From: an uncultured Coriobacteriaceae bacterium
Lineage (GTDB): Bacteria > Actinomycetota > Coriobacteriia > Coriobacteriales > UMGS124
Assembly: GCA_902783515.1 (NCBI GenBank)
Contig: CACZRK010000097.1
Location: 1-15,011, forward strand
DNA length: 15,011 nt
Direction of reading: 5' to 3'
Shown: piece by piece, positions 7,292 through 14,024 of the stretch
Layout of the letters: each line of letters begins with the position of its first letter
How positions within the stretch are numbered: position 1 is the first letter of the stretch
Position numbers and translations under genes: made by a program
The notes under the pieces: generated by a model
The model's database searches: none
Told to the model about the DNA's origin: nothing
The model's input: only the letters and a program-made list of their open reading frames with translations

Positions 7292-8905
7292 ATGGTCGAG
7301 ACCTCGCGGGACCGCGCGGGCGAGGGCGCGCGCGTGCAGGATGAGGCCGTGACGCGCGGGGACGACGCTGCCCGGAGGCCCGCCCGCGCGTCGGGGAGCC
7401 CCGCCGCCTCGCAGGCGACGGGCATGGCGCTCGTGCGCGAGGAGCTCCGCGCGCTCGGCCTGCCGGCGACGGGCATCCTGTGCGGGCACGTCTGGATCTG
7501 GGAGGTCGCCCAGCGTGCCGGCGAGGCGCTGCCCGGCTTCGCGGCGAGCGTGCCGCTCTACCTCTCCCTCACGGCGTTCATGCTGCTCATGACCATCGTC
7601 ACGGCGCTCGCAAGGCCGCGCCCGCGGCCGCTCGCCCTGCTGGACTGGCCGCTCGCCGCCGTGATGGCCGTGGGCACGGTGCTGCTCTGCCTGCCCGCGT
7701 CCCTGCCCCTGCCCGCGTCGCCGCGGGAGGTCGCGGTCGCGGGCGCCGTGCTCGGCGGCGTGGGGATCGGCTGGTCGTACCTGCAGTGGGGCTGCTACTA
7801 CGCGAGCTTGGACGTGCGCGGGATCATCGCCGCCATCTTCGGGGCGATGGCGCTCGGCAGCGTGGTGAAGCTCCCGCTTGACGTTCTGCCGCCCGTCGCG
7901 TGCTGCGTCGCGTGCGTCGCGCTCTGCCTGCTCGGCCCTGCCCTCGTGCGCCTCGCGTGGCGCCGCCTCGCCGCGGGCGGGAGGGGCGTGCCGAAGCTCG
8001 GCTACGCGGACGCGCCGCGCCCGCGCCTGCGGGACGCCGTGGAGGGCATCCGCCCCTTCGCGAAGGTGTTCGTGGGCGTCATCGCCTACGGCCTGGTGAT
8101 CGGCATCAGCCAGGGCATCGTCGTGCCGGCGGACCCCATGCCCAAGTGGGTGCTGTCCGGGGTGCACCATGCGCTGGAGGTCGTCGCAGCCCTCGCGATG
8201 CTCTGGTACGTGCTCGGCGGCAAGAGCCGCGGCCTGCGCTTCTCCTCGGTCTGGGTCGTCGTGCTCATCTCCACGGGCGCGGGCGTGATGCTGCTTCCCC
8301 TCGTCGGGCCGGCGTTCACGGGTTGGGCGCTCATCGCCGTCGCCGTCGCGCAGACGCTCGTCGTCATGCTGCTGTGGGCCATGCTCGCCGACGTCGCGCG
8401 GGCGCAGCGCGACCGCGTCTGCCCGGTGGCCGTCTTCGGCCTGGGGTGGACCGTCTACAGCCTGCCGTTCCCGATCGGGCACCAGATCGGCGCGACGCTG
8501 GGCGACACCGGCGCCGGCGCCGCGTGGATCGGCCTCATCATCTACGTCCTGGCGGTCGCGACGGCCCTGTTCCTCAACGACCGCGACTTCTCGCAGAACC
8601 GCATCTTCGCGGGGCTCGAGCCGCGTGCGCTGCCGGTCACTATGGGCGACGCGGTCGCGCGGGCGTGCCGCGCCATCGGCGCCGAGGCCGGGCTCACGGA
8701 TCGCGAGACGGACGTCCTGCGCCTGCTCAGCCTCGGGCACAGCAAGGGCTACGTCGCCGAGAACCTCTGCATCTCCGAGAACACGGTCCGCAGCCACGCG
8801 CGCCACCTCTACGCGAAGCTCGGCGTGCACTCCAAGCAGGAGCTGCTTGACCTCGTGATGGCCGCCATGGACGCCGGCGGGGCGGGGGCGCGCCGCGATC
8901 GGTAG
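7292..8905 (+). CDS. LuxR-family regulator with N-terminal multi-pass membrane domain (regulator 1)
   Basis: 537 residues. The C-terminal 70 residues are a clear LuxR/GerE-type HTH (about 466-526): LTDRETDVLRLLSLGHS, then YVAENLCISENTVRSHARHL and YAKLGVHSKQELLDLV. Before it are about 60 hydrophilic residues and then roughly ten to twelve hydrophobic segments (about 83-430), an MFS-like arrangement. Proteins of this build are abundant in Eggerthellaceae and relatives and often sit next to respiratory reductases they are thought to control. The membrane part probably senses a small molecule, with the HTH on the cytoplasmic side. The ATG is preceded by GGAGGG (7282-7287), four bases away. It is divergent from the transporter and 392 bases upstream of the FMN/FAD reductase on the same strand, its most likely target. 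The family is certain; ligand and target are inferred. Confidence 0.88.
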   Translation: MVETSRDRAGEGARVQDEAVTRGDDAARRPARASGSPAASQATGMALVREELRALGLPATGILCGHVWIWEVAQRAGEALPGFAASVPLYLSLTAFMLLMTIVTALARPRPRPLALLDWPLAAVMAVGTVLLCLPASLPLPASPREVAVAGAVLGGVGIGWSYLQWGCYYASLDVRGIIAAIFGAMALGSVVKLPLDVLPPVACCVACVALCLLGPALVRLAWRRLAAGGRGVPKLGYADAPRPRLRDAVEGIRPFAKVFVGVIAYGLVIGISQGIVVPADPMPKWVLSGVHHALEVVAALAMLWYVLGGKSRGLRFSSVWVVVLISTGAGVMLLPLVGPAFTGWALIAVAVAQTLVVMLLWAMLADVARAQRDRVCPVAVFGLGWTVYSLPFPIGHQIGATLGDTGAGAAWIGLIIYVLAVATALFLNDRDFSQNRIFAGLEPRALPVTMGDAVARACRAIGAEAGLTDRETDVLRLLSLGHSKGYVAENLCISENTVRSHARHLYAKLGVHSKQELLDLVMAAMDAGGAGARRDR

Positions 8906-8950
8906 CGCGCTTCGGTAGCGCATGGTAGCCCACGGTAGCGTTCGGTAGCG
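8901..8950 (+). repeat. Tandem GGTAGC repeats, 10-bp period
   Basis: GGTAGCG or GGTAGCC occurs at 8901, 8914, 8924, 8934 and 8944. The last four copies form four exact 10-base units (8911-8950) of the form NNNGGTAGCG. The first overlaps the TAG stop of regulator 1. A period of ten puts every copy on nearly the same face of the DNA. Confidence 0.75.
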
Positions 8951-9297
8951 TCTGCTGAGGCTCGGCGGCGACCGGGGTCAACCGACGGTCGGGCGGCGGG
9001 GTGCCGGCGGCGGGTCGTCGCGGCGGCGACACGGCGGGAACCGACGTGCCGGCGTCCTTCTCGACGGTCAATCGCACGAAGGGTGCGCTTCGGCCACCTG
9101 CGGCGTCGGCGGGAATCTCGCATCGTTCGTGCAGCAGACGACGCGCCGGGCGGCGGGCATAGTGGGGGGCGTCCAAGACGACGCGGGCAGCCGCGGCGCG
9201 CCTTCGCGCCGCGACGAGCGTCCATGGCACCGGCCATGACGGACAGCCGCCCACCGCGGGCGGCACGCCCGCGCCGTCCCGTCGAAGGGGGAACGAA
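8951..9297 (+). promoter_or_regulatory. Upstream region of reductase 1 with several inverted repeats
   Basis: This is the remainder of the 392-base gap 8906-9297. It holds the palindrome CCGAC-G-GTCGG (8982-8992); the separated pair GCACGAA (9074-9080) and TTCGTGC (9126-9132), 52 bases centre to centre; a very stable hairpin CGCGGCGCG-CCTT-CGCGCCGCG (9192-9213); and a second stem GCCGCCC/GGGCGGC (9246-9264). The ribosome site AAGGGGGAAC (9285-9294) precedes the ATG. I could not place a convincing promoter: CATAGT at 9160-9165 is a possible -10 with no good -35. No protein-coding gene is supported here. Confidence 0.4.
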
Positions 9298-11127
9298 ATG
9301 CTCGACACCATTACCGCCAGCCGCCGCCAGTTCGTCACCGGCGCCGCCGTCCTCGGCGCGTCTGCCGCCCTCGGCACGAAGGTCGCCCGCGCCGCCGAGT
9401 CCGCCGCGGCCGACGCCACCGCGAGCGGCATCGCGGACGGCACGTACACCGCAAGCGCGAACGGGCGCAACGGCGAGGTGAAGGTCACCGCGACGTTCAA
9501 GGACGGCAAGCTCGCGAGCGTGTACGCGAACAGCGAGGAGTCCCGCAACATCGGCAACTCCGCCATCGAGATCCTCACAAGCCGCGCGCTCAGGTCCCAG
9601 AGCCTCAACCTGGACACGGTCACCGGCGCGACGCTGACCTCGTTCGCGTTCACCTCGGCGCTGGAGGACTGCTACGCGCAGGCCGGCGCCGACACGAAGG
9701 CGCTGGAGAAAGGCGAGCCCGGCCGCGAGGAGGCCCCGGCGATCGACGAGGACTGCGACGTCGTGGTCGTGGGCACGGGCGGCGCCGCGCTCGCCGCGGC
9801 GGTGACGGCCGCCGAGCAGGGCGCCAGCGTCGTCATGCTGGACAAGATGGACATCTACGGCGGCAACACGAACGCCGGCGAGGGCACGCTCAACGCCCCC
9901 GACCCCGCTCGTCAGGACCCGATGGGCATCGAGGACTCCCCCGACAAGTTCTACGAGGACACCTACGAGGGCGGCGACGAGAAGGCCGACCCCGAGCTCG
10001 TCCGCATTCTCGCCGACAACGCCACCGACGCCGTGTACTGGATGCAGGGCCACGGCCTGGTGTACAACGACGAGGTCTTCACGGCCATCGGCGGCAAGTG
10101 GCAGCGCGGCCACTCGGTGAAGGTCCAGCGCAACGGCGAGCAGGGCGGCTCGTACTACGTGAGCTGCCTCATGGACTGCGCGCGGCGCCTGGGCGTCAAG
10201 GTCTACACCGACGCCAAGGTGGAGGCGCTCTCGCAGGGCGCCGACGGCAAGGTCAGCGGCGTCACCGGCACCCGCCCGTCCTCCGGCGCAAGCGTGAAGG
10301 TCACCGCGCGCTCCGTCGTCATGGCCACCGGCGGCTACGCGCAGAACGCCCAGCTCGCCAAGCAGTATGACACCCGCGTGACGGACTCCATGCCTTCCAG
10401 CAACGTCTGCAGCTCCACCGGTGACGGCCTGCCCATCGTGGAGGCCGTGGGCGCGGGCCTCAAGAACATGGAGCTCGTCCAGATCCACCCGCTCGGCGAC
10501 CCGCAGAACGGCGGCGTGGCGACGTTCGTCGGCAACTGGCTCGGCGTGGAGGACTACGTCTTCGTGAACGACGACGCGAAGCGCTTCACGGCCGAGGACG
10601 GCCGCCGCGACGAGATCGCCAACGCAATCCTGGAGCAGCCGAACGACGAGATGTGGCTGATCGTGGACTCCACCGACATCGACGCCGACCGCCAGAGCCA
10701 GATCGACGAGCTCGTCTCCACCGGCCACAGCTTCCGCGCCGACAGCGTGGAGGACCTGGGCGACCAGATCGGCGTGGACCCGGCGACGCTGGCCGACACG
10801 ATCGACGAGTACAACGCCTGCATTGACGGCGGCAAGGACACCATGGTCGACCCCGGCAAGCAGCTGCTCGGCGACAAGGTCTCCGACGGCCCGTTCTTCG
10901 CGAGCAAGCGCATCCCGACCATCCACTACACGATGGGCGGCATGGCGATCAACGCCGACGCGCAGGTCACGACCGAGGACGGCCAGGCGATCGCCAACCT
11001 GTTCGGCTGCGGCGAGTGCACCGGCGGCATCCAGGGCGGCAACCGCCTGGGCGGCAACTCCTTCACCGACCTGATCGTCTTCGGGCGCATCGCCGGCGCC
11101 TCCGCTGCGGCGAACGCGCTGGCGTAA
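9298..11127 (+). CDS. Tat-exported flavoprotein reductase with FMN-binding and FAD (fumarate-reductase-like) domains (reductase 1)
   Basis: 609 residues. A twin-arginine signal (SRRQFV, residues 8-13, then a hydrophobic run and an ARA-like cleavage site near 32) sends it outside the membrane. Residues about 45-125 form an FMN-binding domain with DTVTGATLTS (106-115), the motif where ApbE-type transferases attach FMN to the Thr (T112 here). Residues 153-609 are the FAD_binding_2 / flavocytochrome-c-like reductase domain: VVVVGTGGAALAAA (155-168), MATGGYAQN, and catalytic-type residues H397 (QIHP), R429 (AKRF), H543 (IHYTMGG) and R583 (GGNRLGGNS). It should take electrons through FMN to FAD and reduce an unsaturated organic acceptor. 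The Thr-Glu pair that holds fumarate in FccA seems not kept (see findings), so fumarate is doubtful. AAGGGGGAAC lies just before the ATG. It follows regulator 1, which probably controls it. There is no heme-binding CXXCH. Confidence 0.88.
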   Translation: MLDTITASRRQFVTGAAVLGASAALGTKVARAAESAAADATASGIADGTYTASANGRNGEVKVTATFKDGKLASVYANSEESRNIGNSAIEILTSRALRSQSLNLDTVTGATLTSFAFTSALEDCYAQAGADTKALEKGEPGREEAPAIDEDCDVVVVGTGGAALAAAVTAAEQGASVVMLDKMDIYGGNTNAGEGTLNAPDPARQDPMGIEDSPDKFYEDTYEGGDEKADPELVRILADNATDAVYWMQGHGLVYNDEVFTAIGGKWQRGHSVKVQRNGEQGGSYYVSCLMDCARRLGVKVYTDAKVEALSQGADGKVSGVTGTRPSSGASVKVTARSVVMATGGYAQNAQLAKQYDTRVTDSMPSSNVCSSTGDGLPIVEAVGAGLKNMELVQIHPLGDPQNGGVATFVGNWLGVEDYVFVNDDAKRFTAEDGRRDEIANAILEQPNDEMWLIVDSTDIDADRQSQIDELVSTGHSFRADSVEDLGDQIGVDPATLADTIDEYNACIDGGKDTMVDPGKQLLGDKVSDGPFFASKRIPTIHYTMGGMAINADAQVTTEDGQAIANLFGCGECTGGIQGGNRLGGNSFTDLIVFGRIAGASAAANALA

Positions 11128-11161
11128 GGGCGCGGCGCAGGGCGCGCGGGGACGTGCGGCT

Positions 11162-11196
11162 GGCGACGGGAGGGCTCCCGCGCCGGTCGCCCTTTT
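11162..11196 (+). terminator. Intrinsic terminator after reductase 1
   Basis: GGCGAC (11162-11167) pairs with GTCGCC (11186-11191) and GGGA/TCCC pair inside (11168-11171, 11176-11179). The stem is followed by C and four T (11193-11196), 35 bases after the stop codon. This is the cleanest plus-strand terminator in the window. Confidence 0.6.
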
Positions 11197-11206
11197 GCTG
11201 ATGCGA

Positions 11207-11223
11207 TTACGGGGGCGTCGTAA
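11207..11223. promoter_or_regulatory. Inverted repeat TTACG-N7-CGTAA between reductase 1 and nth
   Basis: TTACG (11207-11211) and CGTAA (11219-11223) are a perfect 5-bp inverted repeat with 7-base spacing, in an unusually A+T-richer stretch just past the terminator. It resembles an operator half-site pair, but no promoter or gene start it could serve is visible. The gap 11128-11369 holds no other feature I support. Confidence 0.2.
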
Positions 11224-11369
11224 CGGGATGGTATGGTGCTTTTCGCCTTGATGTTATGGCCTGCGTGTCGGTCGTGCTCTGCCTGCTCGAACTCGCGGTG
11301 GTGCGTGTGGACGAGGACGAGGCATAGGCACGCCGGGTAGGGCGGGGCGAGGGGTGTGCGGGTCGCTCG

Positions 11370-12092
11370 CTACGCGCGCCGCGCCTTCCCGCGCGTCGCC
11401 TTCTTCGCGGTCGGGTTGCCCGCCTTGCCGGCGCTCGGGCAGATGTCGATGAGCGGGCAGGCCCCGCCGTTCGCGCCGCCCGCGACGCACGCGGGCCTGC
11501 GGGCGTCGCACACCTCGCGGCCGAACAGCACGAACTCGTGGTTCGCCGCCTTCCAGTGCTCGCGGGGGATGACCTTGAGGATGTCCTGCTCGGCCTCCAG
11601 CGGTGTGGCGGCCTTCGTGAGCCCGAGCCGCGTCATGATGCGGAAGACGTGCGTGTCCACCGCGATGCCCTCCACGATGCCGAACGCGTCGTTGAGCACG
11701 ATGTTCGCGGTCTTGCGGCCGACGCCGGGCAGCTGCGTGAGCTCCTCCATCGTGTGCGGCACGACGCCGCCGAACTCGGCGGTGACCATCTGCGCGGCGT
11801 CTATCACGTGCCGGGCCTTGGAGCGGTAGAAGCCCAGGGGGTGCAGGACCTCCTCGACCTCCTCGACGGGGGCCTGCGCGAGGTCGGCCGGGGTGGGCCA
11901 GCGCCCGAAGAGGGTCGGCGTGACCTTGTTCACCGCGACGTCGGTGGTCTGCGCGGACAGCAGCACCGCCACGACGAGCGACCACGGGTCGCGAAACGTC
12001 AGCGCGCACTGCGCCTCCGGGTAGCGCTGCTCCATGCGACGGCACGCCTCAGCGGCGCGCTCGCGCTTGGCCTTCATCGATTCGCGTGGCAT
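11370..12092 (-). CDS. nth: Endonuclease III (base-excision repair DNA glycosylase/AP lyase)
   Basis: 240 residues. Endonuclease III removes oxidised pyrimidines and cuts the abasic site in the cytoplasm. Seen: LLSAQTTDVAVNKVTP (44-59), the helix-hairpin-helix LPGVGRKTAN (121-130) with catalytic K127, and AVDTHVFRI with D146, matching Lys120 and Asp138 of E. coli Nth. The C-terminal 4Fe-4S loop has four Cys (195, 202, 212, 218), but with spacing Cx6Cx9Cx5C in place of the usual Cx6Cx2Cx5C, a seven-residue glycine-rich insertion. A basic Ala/Lys/Arg tail of about 20 residues follows. Start: AGGAGGT (minus strand, 12101-12107) eight bases before ATG 12092. The start lies 44 bases inside the 3' end of the LuxR regulator 2 gene, so the two are very likely cotranscribed and perhaps translationally coupled. 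The function is confident. Confidence 0.93.
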   Translation of the reverse strand: MPRESMKAKRERAAEACRRMEQRYPEAQCALTFRDPWSLVVAVLLSAQTTDVAVNKVTPTLFGRWPTPADLAQAPVEEVEEVLHPLGFYRSKARHVIDAAQMVTAEFGGVVPHTMEELTQLPGVGRKTANIVLNDAFGIVEGIAVDTHVFRIMTRLGLTKAATPLEAEQDILKVIPREHWKAANHEFVLFGREVCDARRPACVAGGANGGACPLIDICPSAGKAGNPTAKKATRGKARRA

Positions 12093-13740
12093 GGTACGTG
12101 ACCTCCTGGGATGATGCGTCCGACGTCGAGACGCCCGTGGGACCGCCGACGGTGGCGACGTCCTCGCGCCCGTCGGGTGCGGTCGCCTCGAACAGGTCCA
12201 TGAGCTCCTGTCGACTATGGACGCCCGTCTTGGCGTAGATGTGCAGCGCGTGCGTCTTCACGGTTCCGGTGGAGACGCAGAGGCGCTCGGCGATCGCGGC
12301 AAGGGCGCGCCCGCGCACGAGGTGGGCGAGCACGTCCGTCTCGCGCGCGGTCAGCCCGTGGAGCCGCGAGAACGCGGCGAGGCGCTCCGCGTGCGCCACT
12401 GCGCCCGCGTCCGTCTCGACGTCGCCTGCGTTGTTGGCGTCACGCGCGCCACTCGCGGCGTTGGCACGCGCATACGCGACCGTTCCCTCCACGAGGTCGC
12501 GCTCCAGGGCGGAAGCGGAGTCGGGGAGCGCGCCCGGCGCGACGCCGGCGCGCAGGAGTCGCCGCGTGAGGTCGTCGGCCATCATGAGCAACAGGCAGAA
12601 GAGCGCGAATACGCCGATCGCGCACGCGGCCGCGAGCCACGCGTCGCCCGCGAGGTGCTCGGCCGCGACCCTGCCGCCGACGTTCCCGACTGCCACGACC
12701 GCGCCGACGAGGCCCTGCCCGACCGAGAACGAGAGCAGCGGCGAGACGCCCGTCGCGCGCGTCGTCTCGCACACCTTCAGGATCACGAGCGCCTGCAGGA
12801 ACATGCCGACGCCCGTCAGCACGGCGGTGCACGCGTCCGTCCAGCGGCCGGGTGCCGCGAGGATCAGGAGCATCGCGGCGGCGGCGAGCGGCAGCGCGTA
12901 GCGATAGACGCGCTCGATCGAGAGCGTCCGGGAGCCGTCGCCCACCAGGGGGAGCGTGGCGAGGGCGAGCGCGGCGCAGGTCAGGAAGGCGCCGACGAAG
13001 ATCGTCCGCGCCGACCCGTACGACGCGCCCATGAGGTAGGACGCGACGAAGTTGCCGACCAGGCAGGCGACTGCGAGCAGTGAGAGCGTGCGCCACGGCA
13101 GGATGGCCGCGCTCGTGGAACCCGCCGTCACCTCGTCGCTCGTCGCCTCGCCCGGCCAAGCCCCGCTTGCCGCACGCTGTCTGCGGCGCTCGTCGGCGAG
13201 CCACAGCATGCCCGAGGCGAGCGGCAGTACGATAGCGACCACGCGGCCGCAGGGCAGCGGCAGCGTCAGGCAACCCAGGTAGATGCCGTAGGCGAGCAGA
13301 AACGAGCAGAGCACGAGCCGTTGCGTGGCGGCGGGGCCGACCGAGGCGCGGGCGCCCCAGGCGACCGTGAGCGCCAGGCCGCCGACCCCGTACGCGACGC
13401 CGCAGACTGCCAGCGCCCATGCGGGGCAGGCAGACAGACGAAGCAGCAGCGCGACAAGCGCCGTCGTCGCGGCGAGCAGGCAGGCGCCCGCGACGACGGC
13501 GCCCGATGAGACCCGCGGCAGCCGTCGCCGCGTGGCGAGCGTCACCGCGAGCGCGAGGGCGACAAGGGTGAGCTGCGACGCGTAGTAGGCGTACTCGACG
13601 CCGATGCTCGCGACGACGTGCGCGGAGGGGAAGAGGCTCTGGCTGAGCGTCGCGACGTAGCCCCACGCCCACAGGCATGCCATGCCGACGACGAGCCGGC
13701 CGTTCGACCCCCGCCCCCGCGCGGAGGTCGCGATCCCCAC
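12049..13740 (-). CDS. LuxR-family regulator with N-terminal multi-pass membrane domain (regulator 2)
   Basis: About 563 residues from the start chosen here. The C-terminal HTH is clear: GLTARETDVLAHLVRGRALA, then AIAERLCVSTGTVKTHALHI and YAKTGVHSRQELMDLF (about 461-517). The N-terminal 380 residues carry about eleven to twelve hydrophobic segments, followed by an Ala/Asp-rich linker. I prefer GTG 13740 because GGAGGT (minus strand, 13745-13750) lies four bases upstream. A longer start at ATG 13797 adds 19 residues but has no ribosome site and uses codons less like the rest. The tail after the HTH (about 45 residues) is extended and overlaps the nth start. It is divergent from reductase 2, the likely target. 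It shares only architecture with regulator 1 outside the HTH; I see no recent duplication. Family certain, ligand unknown. Confidence 0.87.
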   Translation of the reverse strand: MGIATSARGRGSNGRLVVGMACLWAWGYVATLSQSLFPSAHVVASIGVEYAYYASQLTLVALALAVTLATRRRLPRVSSGAVVAGACLLAATTALVALLLRLSACPAWALAVCGVAYGVGGLALTVAWGARASVGPAATQRLVLCSFLLAYGIYLGCLTLPLPCGRVVAIVLPLASGMLWLADERRRQRAASGAWPGEATSDEVTAGSTSAAILPWRTLSLLAVACLVGNFVASYLMGASYGSARTIFVGAFLTCAALALATLPLVGDGSRTLSIERVYRYALPLAAAAMLLILAAPGRWTDACTAVLTGVGMFLQALVILKVCETTRATGVSPLLSFSVGQGLVGAVVAVGNVGGRVAAEHLAGDAWLAAACAIGVFALFCLLLMMADDLTRRLLRAGVAPGALPDSASALERDLVEGTVAYARANAASGARDANNAGDVETDAGAVAHAERLAAFSRLHGLTARETDVLAHLVRGRALAAIAERLCVSTGTVKTHALHIYAKTGVHSRQELMDLFEATAPDGREDVATVGGPTGVSTSDASSQEVTYHATRIDEGQARARR

Positions 13741-13833
13741 GCGTACCTCCGCGCGGCCCCCGTCAGCCCGCATGCGGCGCCCCGCCGTGAGAGACATGAA
13801 TTTCGACCACCATGAGCTGCCCGTTCATTGATC

Positions 13834-13882
13834 TCTACCCCTGTGGTAGAAGCGTCCCCCGAGTTCTGCGCGCACCATTATA
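13834..13882 (-). promoter_or_regulatory. Control region of regulator 2: TATAAT box, TGCGCGCAGA element, 17-bp inverted repeat
   Basis: On the minus strand a perfect TATAAT (13877-13882) is followed after two bases by TGCGCGCAGA (13865-13874), and then by the inverted repeat TCTACC-CCTGT-GGTAGA (13834-13850). A -35 is weak (TTCGCC at 13901-13906, spacing 18). The order TATA-type box, TGCGCGCAGA, 17-bp inverted repeat is the same as upstream of regulator 1. The inverted repeat could be the regulator's own operator. On the plus strand the same area would lie about 180 bases before reductase 2. Confidence 0.5.
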
Positions 13883-14024
13883 GGCGTCAGCGGCGCGACG
13901 GGCGAAGGGTCGTGCCGACAAGGGGCGCCACGCGGCGAACGACGCGCGGCGGCGGGCGGCGGACGGCGTCGCCCCCCGCGCCGACGGCAGCGCCGCGTGT
14001 CACAGCAACCAAGGGGGAACTCGC

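Noticed and set aside
8901..8950. The GGTAGC units as a CRISPR-like array
   Set aside because: Units are 10 bases with 3-4 variable bases, far too short for repeat-spacer structure, and no cas gene is near.
8809..10926. A 705-codon open frame on the minus strand
   Set aside because: It lies opposite reductase 1 and its upstream region; composition is skewed to Ala/Gly/Arg/Val with no recognisable domain.
11256..11327. A 23-codon frame reading MACVSVVLCLLELAVV plus an acidic tail
   Set aside because: It looks like a tiny membrane peptide, but there is no ribosome site before the ATG and no supporting context; open frames of this size are expected by chance.
13876..13884. ATTATAGG read as a plus-strand -10 for reductase 2
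   Set aside because: No -35-like hexamer is seen upstream on the plus strand, whereas the minus strand reads a perfect TATAAT towards regulator 2.
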